Source of the DNA: Bradyrhizobium sp. WSM1743
GTDB taxonomy: Bacteria > Pseudomonadota > Alphaproteobacteria > Rhizobiales > Xanthobacteraceae
Assembly: GCF_000473065.1 (NCBI RefSeq)
Contig: NZ_AXAZ01000027.1
Span: 25,028 to 89,027 of the forward strand
Reading direction: 5' to 3'
DNA: 64,000 bases
Numbering within the stretch: position 1 is the first letter of the stretch; each line of letters opens with the position of its first letter. A program made the position numbers and the translations under genes. Shown in pieces: positions 33,885 to 43,632 of this stretch. The notes under the pieces are model-generated. The model saw only the letters and a list, made by a program, of their open reading frames with translations. It searched no databases and was not told the DNA's origin.

Positions 33885-34550
33885 ATGCTGACCGTTCACC
33901 ACCTCAACAATTCCCGCTCGCAGCGCGTGCTGTGGCTGCTCGAGGAGTTGGGCGTTCCTTACGAGATCGTGCGCTATCAGCGCCAGCCGGACATGCGCGC
34001 GCCCAAGGAGCTGCGCGCGATCCATCCGCTCGGCAAGTCGCCCGTCATCACCGACAACGGCAACACCATCGCCGAGTCAGGCGCGATCATCGAATATCTC
34101 ATCGCCACCTATGGCAACGGCCGGCTGATCCCGCCGCCTGACACGCCGGAGCGGCTGCGCTACACCTATTGGCTGCACTATGCAGAAGGATCCGCGATGC
34201 AGCCGCTGCTGCTCAAGCTGCTGTTCACGCTGATGCCGAAGCGCGCGCCGGCACTGCTGCGCCCGCTGGTTCGCAAGGTCTGCAATCAGGCGCTGACCGC
34301 GCTGGTCAATCCGCAACTCAAGCAGCACATGGACTATTGGGAAGGCGAGCTTGCCAAGAGCGAATGGTTCGCCGGCAGGGACTTCACCGCGGCCGATATC
34401 CAGATGAGCTTTCCGCTGGAAGCAGCCCAAGCGCGCGGCGGGCTCGAGCAGGGCCATCCCAAGGCGATGGCGTTCCTGGAGCGTATCCATGCGAGGCCGG
34501 CGTATGCGCGCGCGTTGGAGAAGGGCGGGCCCTATCAGGTCGGGCGATAG
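33885..34550 (+). CDS. Glutathione S-transferase
   Basis: 221 residues. The N-terminal thioredoxin-like domain reads LTVHHLNNSRSQRVLWLLEE with the active Ser in NSRSQ, then HPLGKSPVITDNGNTIAESG holding the cis-Pro and the Glu-Ser pair that grips glutathione. The all-helical C-terminal half ends with FAGRDFTAADIQMSFPLE. The closest named group is the fungal Ure2/theta-like bacterial GSTs. The electrophilic substrate is unknown. It is divergent from DUF2239. Confidence 0.92.
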   Translation: MLTVHHLNNSRSQRVLWLLEELGVPYEIVRYQRQPDMRAPKELRAIHPLGKSPVITDNGNTIAESGAIIEYLIATYGNGRLIPPPDTPERLRYTYWLHYAEGSAMQPLLLKLLFTLMPKRAPALLRPLVRKVCNQALTALVNPQLKQHMDYWEGELAKSEWFAGRDFTAADIQMSFPLEAAQARGGLEQGHPKAMAFLERIHARPAYARALEKGGPYQVGR

Positions 34551-34558
34551 TTTTTTCA

Positions 34559-34660
34559 CTGTCATTCCGGGGCGCCCGAAGGGCGAACCCGGAATCTCGA
34601 GATTCTTCGGTGCGCAATTGCGCACCATAGTTCGGTGCTACGCACCGTCCCGGGATGACA
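34559..34660. repeat. Palindromic intergenic repeat, family B (copy 3)
   Basis: Left CTGTCATTCCGGGGCGCCCG, GAACCCGGAATCTCGAGATT; nested GGTGCGCAATTGCGCACC; right GTCCCGGGATGACA. It shares the nested palindrome with the 5.6-kb copy and lies between convergent GST and ggt genes. Confidence 0.8.
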
Positions 34661-34747
34661 ATTGAAAACTAAATCCGCGTGCAATACGTGTCCGCGCGTC
34701 TCCGCCACGGCAAGCCGGCGCGCTGTCGCCATGCAGAGAAAAACGGG

Positions 34748-36502
34748 CTACTGCCCCGCCGCCTCCGCGCCGCGCGTGCGCGGATCGGCCGCGCCGAGCG
34801 GTCCGTTCGGCGTCACGAGAATCGAATTGGCCGATGTCTGTCCCATCGGCTCGACGACGAGGTGCCCCATCGTCTTCAGCTCGAGCAGCACGTCGTCGGG
34901 AAAGCCGCGCTCGACGCGCACTTCATCCGGCAACCATTGATGATGCAGCCGCGGCGCTGCGACGGCCGCCGCAACATCCATCTTGTAGTCGAGGACGTTC
35001 ACGATCACCTGGAGCACAGTCGAGATGATGCGGCTGCCACCGGGCGAGCCCGTTACCAGAACCGGCTTGCCGTCCCGCAGCACGATGGTCGGGGACATCG
35101 ACGAGAGCGGCCGTTTGCCGGGTCCGGGCAGGTTTGCCTCGAAGCCGACGAGGCCATAGGCGTTGGAGGCGCCCACTGCCGCGGTGAAGTCGTCGAGCTC
35201 GTTGTTGAGCAGCACGCCGGTGCCGTCGGCGACCAGGCCGATGCCATAGCTGAAGTTCAGCGTGTAAGTGTTGCTGACGGCGTTGCCGCGGGCATCGACG
35301 ACGGAAAAATGTGTGGTGTTGCTGCCCTCACGCGGTGCGGCAGACGCGGACACGAGCTCCTTCGACGGCGTGGCGCGTTCGGCAGAAATGCCCGCGCGCA
35401 GCTTGGCGGCGTAGTCCTTTGCGATGAGCGTCTCGATCGGCGCGTTGACGAAGGCGGGGTCGCCGAGATAGCGCGCGCGGTCGGCATAGGCGCGCTTCAT
35501 GGCCTCGATCAGGAGATGCAGCGATGCCGGCGATTCCTGCTTCAGATCGGCGAGCTGAAAGCCTTCGAGGATGTTGAGCGTCTCGACCAGCACCACGCCG
35601 CCGGACGACGGCAGCGGCATCGAGACGATGTCATAGCCGCGATATGTGCCACGCACCGGCGCGCGGATGACCGGCTGATAGGCCTTGAGGTCGGCCGGCG
35701 TCATGATCCCGCCGGCGTCGGTCACGGCCTTGGCGAGCTTCTCCGCGACCGGCCCCTCATAGAAGCCGCGCGGCCCCAGTGCGGCGACGGCCGACAGCGT
35801 TTCGGCGAGATCGCCCTGCACCAGCCGGTCGCCTTCGCCCAGCGGCGTGCCATCGGACCGCGAGAAGATCTTGGCCGAGGAAGGCCAGCGTGCCAGCCGC
35901 TGGTGCCAGCTCGGCAGCGTATCGGCTATGTCGTCGCTGACGGTGAAGCCATCGCGGGCGAGCGCGATGGCGGGTGCGAGCAGTTGCGCCAGCGTGAACT
36001 GGCCCGAACCGTATTTGTCCAATGCCAGCGCGAGGCCGGCGACCGTGCCGGGCACGCCGATGCCGAGCGCGGAATCGCGTGACTTCGTCGCGTCAGGCTT
36101 GCCATCGGCGCCGAGGAATATCTGCGGTGTGGTCGCGGCCGGCGCGGTCTCGCGATAGTCGATCGTGGTATCTTCATTGCGATCGGCGGAATGAATCACC
36201 ATGAAGCCGCCGCCGCCGATATTGCCGGCGCGTGGATAGGTCACCGCCATCGCAAAGCCGGTCGCGACCGCAGCGTCGACCGCATTGCCGCCGCGCCGCA
36301 GGATGTCGGCGCCGATCTGCGCGGAGATCTTCTCCTGCGCCACCACCATGCCGTGCTCGGCGGCGACGGCGCGCACCATGTCGCGTGCGGGCGGGACATA
36401 GCCCCGCCGCGCATCCTGAGCGGCCGCGGGAGCGAGGCCAAGCGCCAGAGTGGCAATGAAGGCGAAGAATGTCCGCCGTGTCGAATATGATGACATCATC
36501 AA
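34748..36502 (-). CDS. ggt: Gamma-glutamyltransferase
   Basis: 584 residues with a leader (FFAFIATLALGLAPAAAQDA), so periplasmic. GGT cleaves gamma-glutamyl bonds of glutathione and matures by self-cleavage. The new N-terminal nucleophile is the second Thr of SNTTHFSVVDARGN, giving about 390- and 190-residue subunits. Other marks: RRGGNAVDAAVATGFAMAV, MPLPSSGGVVLVETLNILEG, and LSSMSPTIVLRDGKPVLVTG with GSPGGSRIIST, which shape the oxyanion site. Three ATG codons stand in a row at the start. It is divergent from the MFS gene. Confidence 0.96.
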   Translation of the reverse strand: MMMSSYSTRRTFFAFIATLALGLAPAAAQDARRGYVPPARDMVRAVAAEHGMVVAQEKISAQIGADILRRGGNAVDAAVATGFAMAVTYPRAGNIGGGGFMVIHSADRNEDTTIDYRETAPAATTPQIFLGADGKPDATKSRDSALGIGVPGTVAGLALALDKYGSGQFTLAQLLAPAIALARDGFTVSDDIADTLPSWHQRLARWPSSAKIFSRSDGTPLGEGDRLVQGDLAETLSAVAALGPRGFYEGPVAEKLAKAVTDAGGIMTPADLKAYQPVIRAPVRGTYRGYDIVSMPLPSSGGVVLVETLNILEGFQLADLKQESPASLHLLIEAMKRAYADRARYLGDPAFVNAPIETLIAKDYAAKLRAGISAERATPSKELVSASAAPREGSNTTHFSVVDARGNAVSNTYTLNFSYGIGLVADGTGVLLNNELDDFTAAVGASNAYGLVGFEANLPGPGKRPLSSMSPTIVLRDGKPVLVTGSPGGSRIISTVLQVIVNVLDYKMDVAAAVAAPRLHHQWLPDEVRVERGFPDDVLLELKTMGHLVVEPMGQTSANSILVTPNGPLGAADPRTRGAEAAGQ

Positions 36503-36599
36503 ATTTCCGCCGCGGCCTCGGGCCAGTTCACACGTCTCGCTGCAATGCTATACGGTTTGCTCCAGGAGAGGCAAAACTGTTCGTGATGAGGGCTGTGTG

Positions 36600-37985
36600 A
36601 TGACGACGATCGCCCCGGATGTGCGCATGGCCAGCGCGCAGCGGATTTACCCGCCGCGCGTCGCTGTCGTCAGCTGGATCTTCTTCGATTGGGCCGCGCA
36701 GCCCTATTTCACGCTGATCACGACCTTCGTGTTCGCGCCCTATTTCGCGACCAGCGTTGCGCCAAATCCCGCCACTGGCCAGTCGCTATGGGGCGTTGCG
36801 ATGGCCGCGGCGGGCCTTGCGATCGCGCTGCTGTCGCCAGTGCTGGGGGCCATCGCCGATGCGGCTGGCCGCAGGAAGCCATGGATCGCGGGCTTCGGCG
36901 CGGTGCTGGTGCTGGCGTCATGCACGCTCTGGATCGGCAAACCCGGCGATTACGCCATCGTTCCGACCTTGCTTACCGCGGTCGCGCTCGCCAGCGTTGG
37001 TGCGGAATTCGCCACCGTCTTCAACAATGCGATGATGCCGACCCTGGTGCCGCCGGAACGGATCGGCCGGCTCTCCGGCACTGGCTGGGCCACGGGCTAC
37101 ATTGGTGGCATCGTCAGCCTGATCATCGTGCTAGGCTTGCTCGCTGCCAATCCCGAGACCGGCCGCACGCTGCTCGGCTTCACGCCATTGTTCGGGCTCG
37201 ATCCGGTCACGCATCAAGGCGACCGTGCCGCCGGCCCGCTGACCGGGCTGTGGTTCATCATCTTCGTGGCGCCGATGTTCCTGTTCACGCCGGATTATCC
37301 GGCGAAGCGCCCGTTGCGCGAGGCGCTGCGGGAGGGCCTGTGGGAGCTCAAGCAGTCGATCAAAGGTTTGCCCAAGCAGAAGTCGCTCGCGGCGTTCCTG
37401 CTCGCCAACATGATCTACACCGATGGTCTGGTGTCGCTGTTCGCGTTTGGCGGCATCTATGCCGCAGGTACGTTCGGCTGGCACACGATCCAGATCGGCA
37501 CGTTCGGCATCATGCTCGCGATCGCCGGCGCATTCGGCGCATGGTCCGGCGGCAAGCTCGATGATCGTCTCGGACCGAAGCGCGTCATCGCCGGCAGCCT
37601 GCTGGTCCTGCTGCTGTCGCTGGCGGCGATCCTGCTGGTCGATAAGGATGCGATCTTCTTCATCAAGGTCGCGCCGCCGCAAGCAGGCGCTCCCCTGTTC
37701 TCGAGCGCGGCGGAGCGCGCCTATCTCGTACTGGGTTGCTTGATCGGTGCGGCCGGCGGCCCGCTACAGGCCGCCTCCCGCACGCTGTTGATCCACCTCG
37801 CACCGAACGATCGCATCGCGCAGTATTTTGGCCTGTTCGCATTGACCGGGAAGGTGACGTCTTTCGTCGGACCACTTTTGATCGGCATGATCACCGCGGT
37901 GACCGCGAGCCAGAAGGCCGGCATGGCCGTGCTGGTGGTGTTCTTCGTCGCGGGACTGGGCCTGTTGATGCGGGTGCGGGATTAA
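36600..37985 (+). CDS. UMF1-type MFS transporter (Atg22-like)
   Basis: 461 residues, about 12 helices. VSWIFFDWAAQPYFTLITTF at the N-terminus and APYFATSVAPNPATGQSLWG are hallmarks of the UMF1/Atg22-like branch, whose fungal members export vacuolar amino acids. Further marks: LSPVLGAIADAAGRRKPW, YTDGLVSLFAFGGIYAAGTF, GPLQAASRTLLIHLAPNDRI. The substrate is unknown; being next to ggt it might move amino acids or peptides, an inference from context. Codons upstream of the chosen ATG overlap the ggt gene region. Confidence 0.9.
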   Translation: MTTIAPDVRMASAQRIYPPRVAVVSWIFFDWAAQPYFTLITTFVFAPYFATSVAPNPATGQSLWGVAMAAAGLAIALLSPVLGAIADAAGRRKPWIAGFGAVLVLASCTLWIGKPGDYAIVPTLLTAVALASVGAEFATVFNNAMMPTLVPPERIGRLSGTGWATGYIGGIVSLIIVLGLLAANPETGRTLLGFTPLFGLDPVTHQGDRAAGPLTGLWFIIFVAPMFLFTPDYPAKRPLREALREGLWELKQSIKGLPKQKSLAAFLLANMIYTDGLVSLFAFGGIYAAGTFGWHTIQIGTFGIMLAIAGAFGAWSGGKLDDRLGPKRVIAGSLLVLLLSLAAILLVDKDAIFFIKVAPPQAGAPLFSSAAERAYLVLGCLIGAAGGPLQAASRTLLIHLAPNDRIAQYFGLFALTGKVTSFVGPLLIGMITAVTASQKAGMAVLVVFFVAGLGLLMRVRD

Positions 37986-37995
37986 AATCCCGACC

Positions 37996-38033
37996 GTCAT
38001 TCCGGGGCATCGCTACGCGCGCCCCGGAATGAC
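37996..38033. repeat. Short family B palindrome between convergent genes
   Basis: Perfect 13-bp arms GTCATTCCGGGGC and GCCCCGGAATGAC around a 12-base loop. It occupies almost the entire gap between the MFS and purH stops and could act as a bidirectional transcription barrier, though no T-run follows. Confidence 0.8.
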
Positions 38034-38040
38034 AGCAACT

Positions 38041-39639
38041 TCAGTGCCTGAAATGCCGCGTTCCCGTGAACACCATGGCGATGCCGTGCTCGTCGGCGGC
38101 CTTGATCACCTCGTCGTCACGCATGGAGCCGCCGGGCTGCACCACGGCGGTGGCGCCGGCCTCGATGCAGGCGAGCATGCCGTCGGCGAACGGGAAGAAC
38201 GCATCCGAGGCCACCACCGAGCCCTTGGTGAGCGGCTCGGCGAGCTTCAGCTCGGCAGCGGCATCCTGGGCCTTGCGTGCCGCGATCCGGGCTGAATCCA
38301 CCCGGCTCATCTGGCCCGCGCCGATACCGACGGTGGCGAGATCCTTGGCGTAGATGATGGTGTTGGACTTGACGTGCTTTGCCACCCGGAATGCGAATTT
38401 GAGGTCACGCATTTCCGCATCCGTCGGCGCGCGCTTGGTCACGACCTTGAAGGTCATGTCGTCGACCACGGCGTTGTCGCGGCTCTGCACCAGCAGGCCG
38501 CCGGCCACCGTCTTGGCGGTGAGGCCCGGCGCACGCGGATCGGGCAGGCTGCCGGCGAGCAGCAGGCGCAGGTTCTTCTTGCCGCCGATGATGGCGATCG
38601 CCTCCTCGGTGGCATCGGGCGCGATGATCACCTCGGTGAAGATCTTGGTGATCTCGCGCGCGGTGTCGGCATCGAGCGCGCGGTTCATCGCAATGATGCC
38701 GCCGAATGCGGACGTGGAGTCGCAGGCCAGCGCCTTGCGATAAGCCTCGACGAGGCTGGCGCCCTCCGCGACGCCGCAGGGGTTGGCGTGCTTGACGATG
38801 ACGCAGGCCGCCGTGCGCTTGGCGTCGAACTCGCCGATGCACTCATAGGCTGCATCGGTGTCGTTGATGTTGTTGTAGGAGAGCTCCTTGCCCTGCAGCT
38901 GCCGCGCGGTGGAGACGCCGGGGCGTTTGTCCGGCGTCGAATAGAACGCCGCGGTCTGGTGCGGGTTCTCGCCATAGCGCAGCGACTGGATCAGTCTGCC
39001 GCCGAAGGCGCGGAAGTCGGGCGCGTCGATCGCGAGCTGCCGGTTGAACCAGTTCGAGATCGCGGCGTCATAGGCCGCGGTGCGCGCATAGGCCTTTGCG
39101 GCGAGCCGCCGGCGCAGCTTCAGCGTCGTTGCGCCGCTGTTGGCGGCGAGCTCGTCGAGCACGGCCTTGTAATCTTCCGCCTCGACAACCACCGCCACAT
39201 CGTCGTGGTTCTTGGCGGCGGCGCGGATCATCGCGGGACCGCCGATGTCGATGTTCTCGATGCAGTCCTCGAAGCCCGCGCCTTTGTCGACGGTCGCCTC
39301 GAACGGATAGAGATTGACGACGAGGAGGTCGATCGGCGCGATGCCGTGCGCCTTCATCGCCTCCGCGTGTTCCTTGTTGTCGCGGATCGCGAGCAGGCCG
39401 CCATGCACCTTCGGATGCAGCGTCTTGACGCGGCCGTCCATCATCTCGGGAAAGCCGGTGAGGTCGGAGACGTCCTTCACCTTGAGGCCGGCCGCGGCGA
39501 TCGCTTTCGCGGTGCCGCCGGTCGAGACCAGCTCGACATCGTGCGCGGCGAGCGCCTTGGCGAACTCGATCAGGCCGGTCTTGTCGGAGACGGAGAGAAG
39601 GGCGCGGGTGACACGGCGGGGATGGTCAGTCATGAGCAA
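38041..39639 (-). CDS. purH: Bifunctional AICAR formyltransferase/IMP cyclohydrolase
   Basis: 532 residues (530 from the second ATG). PurH performs the last two steps to IMP. The cyclohydrolase domain (about 1-200) has LLSVSDKTGLIEFAKAL, LVSTGGTAKAIAAAG, MMDGRVKTLHPKVHGGLL. The transformylase domain has QGKELSYNNINDTDAAYECI and CVIVKHANPCGVA with the catalytic Lys-His, and ends SDAFFPFADG and GSMRDDEVIKAADEHGIAMV. It follows the heparinase gene on the same strand with a 159-base gap, in which nothing was recognised. Confidence 0.97.
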   Translation of the reverse strand: MLMTDHPRRVTRALLSVSDKTGLIEFAKALAAHDVELVSTGGTAKAIAAAGLKVKDVSDLTGFPEMMDGRVKTLHPKVHGGLLAIRDNKEHAEAMKAHGIAPIDLLVVNLYPFEATVDKGAGFEDCIENIDIGGPAMIRAAAKNHDDVAVVVEAEDYKAVLDELAANSGATTLKLRRRLAAKAYARTAAYDAAISNWFNRQLAIDAPDFRAFGGRLIQSLRYGENPHQTAAFYSTPDKRPGVSTARQLQGKELSYNNINDTDAAYECIGEFDAKRTAACVIVKHANPCGVAEGASLVEAYRKALACDSTSAFGGIIAMNRALDADTAREITKIFTEVIIAPDATEEAIAIIGGKKNLRLLLAGSLPDPRAPGLTAKTVAGGLLVQSRDNAVVDDMTFKVVTKRAPTDAEMRDLKFAFRVAKHVKSNTIIYAKDLATVGIGAGQMSRVDSARIAARKAQDAAAELKLAEPLTKGSVVASDAFFPFADGMLACIEAGATAVVQPGGSMRDDEVIKAADEHGIAMVFTGTRHFRH

Positions 39640-39798
39640 GATCCTCTGTTAAGCGAGTGTCTATGCCCAGGCGCGCGGCGGATATGTCCCGCGCTTCCCG
39701 ATGGTGCTCCATCCAAGGTCGCCAGTCGCGCGAGCGAGGGCTCGATAGCAGCTTTTGGCGCCCGTCTCAACGGGTAGATAGCACCGGATTTCGCCTGT

Positions 39799-41556
39799 TT
39801 ACAGCGGAAGTTCCGGCTCGCGCCGGGCGTTGCGGCGGGCATTGGTCACCGCCGGCGAGGCCGTGGAGCGGATAAAACTCCAGCGGATCGAGGGGGCTTG
39901 CCGTGCGTCCTGGCGGATCACGATCTGGGCAGTGCGGCGCGGGCCGTCATTGCCGGCCAGGAACACGCTGTCCTCGAGGTCGACCTTGTCGTCGAGCGCC
40001 TCGAAGGTCCAGACGTCGCGGTTCGGCAGCACCAGCATGACGCCGCGGGCATCCGACAGCCGGCTCGCCTTTACCGCTGGATGCAGATGGAAGCGCAGCG
40101 CGAAATCGGCGTCCGCGCCCTTGAAGCGTCCGCCCTGCGGCGGCGACAGCGTATCCTCGCCGTCGATGCGCGCGCCGTCATTGGTGATCATCAGCACGCG
40201 GCGATGGATCGCGCCGAATTTGCCGAGATAGCCGTCATGCGAGGTCGTCAGCAGCATGCCGTTCTGCACGACCTCGCGATAGCTCTCGACTTCCACGGGG
40301 CCGCTGGTGACGGGTGCGCCGTGCAGGAGGCGCTTCATCGCCGACATCTCGACGAACTGGCATGACGAGGTGTCGTGATAAGTCAGCGTCGAATGCGCCG
40401 CCGTGCTACGCGCGAACGGCCGCCAATTGTCGCGGCCCGTGGTCGGCATGCCGCAATTGGTGACGATGCGGCTGATACCGGAAGACAGTTCGAACGACAG
40501 GCAGCCGGCATGGGCGTCATGGCTGACGCCGGCCGGCGGCGGCGGGCCGGTGTCGATGATCACAGTGGTCTGGCCGGCATCGAGGCGCTGGAAGCCGGTG
40601 TGCGGCATGTTCGCCATCGGCGCGCCGTGGGTGTCATCATAGGCGAGCAGCGTGGCGAGCAGGTCCGAAGAGGTCGCGCTCATGCCGTTGAACAGGGCGA
40701 AACTGCCGTCGCCGTGCCGGAAGAAGCGCAGCATCGGCATCATGCGGTCGATCGCGTTGAGTAGCGCCGGCGGTGGCGCGATGTTGCGCGCGGCGAAGGT
40801 CTGCCGCAGCGGCAAGAGGTCGATCAAAAGTTCGATCAGCGCGCCTGGATTGCGGGAGATGTGTCCACCGTCGGGCAGGATCTGCCGCTGCAATTCGTCG
40901 GACAGCTTCTTCGAGGCACTGCGGATGTGACGCGTCTGGTTGGCGAGACACAGGGCCGCATAGCACAGCGCGATCAGCACCTGGAGCTTCGGCACCCCGT
41001 CCGGAATGTCGACCATGGTGTAGCGCAGGAAGCGGATCTCGCGTGCGAGCGCGCGCAGGTAGCGGCGATAGAATTTGTTGTCGGTCTCGCCCAGCACCAA
41101 CGGCGCTTGCGAGAGCAGCGAGATCACGCGCCTCGCCAGCACGTCGGCGCGGCGCGCGACCGGGCGGCGCTTGTTGGCGGGATTCGAGATCCAGTCCTCG
41201 ATCAGCGCGCGCGCATTCGCCCGCGTCAGCGCAGTGTCGGCGGCGCGCAGATGACGCAGCCAGCCGAAGCCGAGCAACGCAACCTCCCAATCCTCCGACG
41301 GCGGCTCGAGATCGAAGATCGAACGGCCGTGGCAATTGACGATCTTGCCGGCGAAGACGAAGCGGCCGGCATAGATCTCGGCGGCGCGGGTCGCATCCGC
41401 GGTACGCAGATCATGCGGCGCGATGATCAGCCGGTCGGTGCGGCTGGGCCAGACCCGCGACAGCGCAACCGAACCGCCACTCGCGCGCGCGAGCATGTTC
41501 CGCGCGAAGCGGTTCATGACCAGCGTCGAGATACGTCTGCGTTGAGCGACCGACAC
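39799..41556 (-). CDS. Heparinase II/III family protein
   Basis: 585 residues from a GTG start. An alpha/alpha-toroid region (about 100-330) comes first, then the heparinase II/III beta-sandwich from about 340: VIIDTGPPPPAGVSHDAHAG, LSFELSSGISRIVTNCGMP, AAHSTLTYHDTSSCQF. The family lyses acidic polysaccharides, but in alphaproteobacteria this gene is a conserved neighbour of rsmB and purH and its substrate is not known. There is no clear signal peptide, which is odd for a polysaccharide lyase. The gap to rsmB is 118 bases. Confidence 0.85.
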   Translation of the reverse strand: MSVAQRRRISTLVMNRFARNMLARASGGSVALSRVWPSRTDRLIIAPHDLRTADATRAAEIYAGRFVFAGKIVNCHGRSIFDLEPPSEDWEVALLGFGWLRHLRAADTALTRANARALIEDWISNPANKRRPVARRADVLARRVISLLSQAPLVLGETDNKFYRRYLRALAREIRFLRYTMVDIPDGVPKLQVLIALCYAALCLANQTRHIRSASKKLSDELQRQILPDGGHISRNPGALIELLIDLLPLRQTFAARNIAPPPALLNAIDRMMPMLRFFRHGDGSFALFNGMSATSSDLLATLLAYDDTHGAPMANMPHTGFQRLDAGQTTVIIDTGPPPPAGVSHDAHAGCLSFELSSGISRIVTNCGMPTTGRDNWRPFARSTAAHSTLTYHDTSSCQFVEMSAMKRLLHGAPVTSGPVEVESYREVVQNGMLLTTSHDGYLGKFGAIHRRVLMITNDGARIDGEDTLSPPQGGRFKGADADFALRFHLHPAVKASRLSDARGVMLVLPNRDVWTFEALDDKVDLEDSVFLAGNDGPRRTAQIVIRQDARQAPSIRWSFIRSTASPAVTNARRNARREPELPL

Positions 41557-41674
41557 GCCTTGCCTTGATGGGGGAGAGGATTAGCGACGAATCCTTATTA
41601 ATCCCAAAATCGGACGTCTGACACCACCTTGAACGGCGCGAATCAGCGTCGTGGTGGCAAAATCCAGTGCAAAA

Positions 41675-43021
41675 TCAGGATTTAACGAGCCGGGCCGCGA
41701 AAAATCCGTCGAGGCCACCGAGCTTGGGATCGGCGTTCGGCAGATGACAGGGCAGGGTGCGAAGGTCGCCGTCCCGGTTGAGGATTTCATCGAGGCCCGC
41801 GACCTCCGACGCCTTGATCGGGGCGCGGCGAAGCGCAGGCTCGGCGGTGAGCAGCGCCGCCACGGCCTGCTCACCCTCCTCGGGTTCCAGCGAACAGGTG
41901 CAATAGACCAGCGTCCCGCCCGGCTTGAGCAGCGACACCGATTTTCGCAGCAGCCGCTGCTGAAGCGCGGCCAGGACAGCGATGTCGGATTCCTGCCGCA
42001 GCCATGCGACGTCGGGATGACGGCGGATCGTGCCGGTGGAGGTGCAGGGTGCATCGATCAGGATGCCGTCGAACGCCTCGGCCGGGCCGGCCCATTCCAC
42101 GGCGTCAGCGACGACAGTCTCGGCCTGGAGCGACAGACGCGCCAGGTTTTCACGCAAACGCGCCACCCGCGCAGGCGAGCGGTCGATGGCCGTGACATGT
42201 GCGCCTGATAGCGCCAGCTGCGCAGTCTTGCCGCCGGGGGCGGCGCAGAGATCGGCAATGGACTTGCCTTTGACGTCACCGAACAGCCGGGCGGGCAGCG
42301 CGGCGGCGGCGTCCTGCACCCACCATTGTCCCTCGGCGAAGCCGGGCAGCATGGTCACCGAGCCGTGCAGCAACATCCGCACCGTCCCGGTCGGCAGCGT
42401 CTCACCATGCAGGCGGCTTGCCCATTGTGCGGGATCCGACTTCACTGTCAGATCGAGCGAGGGCTCGTGGCCGAGCGCCAGCGCCATGTCTCGTGCGGTC
42501 GCCTCGCCATAATGCGCGCTCCAGCGCGCGAGCAGCCATGGCGGCAGATCCAGCGATTGCGTCGCGACTTCCTCGACCAGCGCCTTGCCCTCGCGCGCAC
42601 AGCGGCGCAGCACGGCGTTGACCAGGCCGGCATAGCGCGCGGCGCGGCGATCGGATTGCACGAGGCGGACGGAGAGATCGACCGCGGCGTGATCCGGTAC
42701 GTCCATCCAGAGGATCTGGGCGGCGCCGATCAACAACGCGCTCTGCGCGCGCGGCGCATCGGAGGGAATGCCCTTGTCGAGCAGGCGGGACAGCACATGG
42801 CCGAGCGTGCCGAGCCGGCGCAGCACGGTGGCGACGAGGCGCCGCATCAGCGCGCGGTCGCGGTCGGCCAGCGTCTTCAGTCCGGGATGAGCGCCGCCGC
42901 CGTCGAGCTGGTCGTCGAGCGTACGGTGCTTGTGCAGCACGCCGTCGACGATGTCGGCGGCAATCCGCCGTGCCGCAAGACCAGGCACTTCGGATGGAGG
43001 GACGAAACGTTGAGATGGCAT
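41675..43021 (-). CDS. rsmB: 16S rRNA m5C967 methyltransferase
   Basis: 448 residues. An N-terminal NusB-like RNA-binding domain (about 10-150, ADIVDGVLHKHRTLDDQLDG, YAGLVNAVLRRCAREGKAL) is fused to a SAM-dependent methyltransferase. Motif I is LCAAPGGKTAQLALSG; the two catalytic cysteines are in DAPCTSTGTIRRHPD and YCTCSLEPEEGEQ. RsmB makes m5C967 of 16S rRNA. The start MPSQRFVPPS is preferred over a frame 29 codons longer. A short 3'-end region reads FFAARLVKS, the usual last words of this family. Confidence 0.95.
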   Translation of the reverse strand: MPSQRFVPPSEVPGLAARRIAADIVDGVLHKHRTLDDQLDGGGAHPGLKTLADRDRALMRRLVATVLRRLGTLGHVLSRLLDKGIPSDAPRAQSALLIGAAQILWMDVPDHAAVDLSVRLVQSDRRAARYAGLVNAVLRRCAREGKALVEEVATQSLDLPPWLLARWSAHYGEATARDMALALGHEPSLDLTVKSDPAQWASRLHGETLPTGTVRMLLHGSVTMLPGFAEGQWWVQDAAAALPARLFGDVKGKSIADLCAAPGGKTAQLALSGAHVTAIDRSPARVARLRENLARLSLQAETVVADAVEWAGPAEAFDGILIDAPCTSTGTIRRHPDVAWLRQESDIAVLAALQQRLLRKSVSLLKPGGTLVYCTCSLEPEEGEQAVAALLTAEPALRRAPIKASEVAGLDEILNRDGDLRTLPCHLPNADPKLGGLDGFFAARLVKS

Positions 43022-43209
43022 GCGGAAGCAAGGTTCTGAGCGAGCGGCAGTTCCGCCGCAAAGGGCGCATGCCTTGAGAAGGCGATCTCTGACACGCGAA
43101 TATGCCAAATGTAAGAATCGCTTGCGGGTTTTTCAGCCCTTTGAGCCGATTTCAGGAATGCGTTATTGGGCATCGCGTTGCGCCCGGTCCTACGCTAGAA
43201 AGATCGGCG

Positions 43210-43407
43210 ATGAGTGACCCCGTTCCCGAGCGCAAGCCGCTATCACCGGCCGCCCAGCGTGCGCTGGCCGAAGCCGAGGCGCGCCGTCAGGCCGCGGCTG
43301 CGCAGGCCAACGACGAGACCAAGGCGAAGGAGTTGCAGGGACCGCAGGGCCCCGAGCCCACCCGCTACGGCGATTGGGAGCGCAAGGGCATCGCTTCCGA
43401 CTTCTGA
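43210..43407 (+). CDS. DUF1674 protein (SDHAF4-like)
   Basis: 65 residues ending in PTRYGDWERKGIASDF, the signature of DUF1674, the bacterial relative of succinate-dehydrogenase assembly factor 4 (SdhAF4). Its mitochondrial counterpart binds flavinylated SdhA and protects it before assembly. The first 40 residues are an Ala/Glu-rich polar helix (RALAEAEARRQAAAA). It is divergent from rsmB with 188 bases between, a pairing common in rhizobia. No ribosome site better than AGAAAGA is visible. Confidence 0.88.
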   Translation: MSDPVPERKPLSPAAQRALAEAEARRQAAAAQANDETKAKELQGPQGPEPTRYGDWERKGIASDF

Positions 43408-43460
43408 GGCTTTAAAGCGGAATGGCTTTAGGTTGAATCGATTGCCACGGGCTCGGTGCA

Positions 43461-43581
43461 ACCTCTCCCGCTTGCGGGAGAGGTCGCGCCGAAGGCGCGG
43501 GTGAGGGCTTTCTCCTCTAGGGGATTGCCCCATCGCGGATACACCCTCTCCCCAGCCCTCTCCCGCAAGCGGGAGAGGGAG
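43461..43581. repeat. Palindromic intergenic repeat, family A (copy 3)
   Basis: The cleanest copy. Left hairpin CCTCTCCCGC-TT-GCGGGAGAGG, then GCGCCGAAGGCGCGGGTGAGG, GGGGATTGCCCC, ATACACCCTCTCCCC, and right hairpin CCCTCTCCCGCAAGCGGGAG. The ordered blocks match the copies at 0.4 and 11.6 kb. Confidence 0.88.
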
Positions 43582-43632
43582 CGAACCTCCTTCGCGGCCG
43601 CATCAGACCGAATCTCATCTTGCCTTAGCTCG

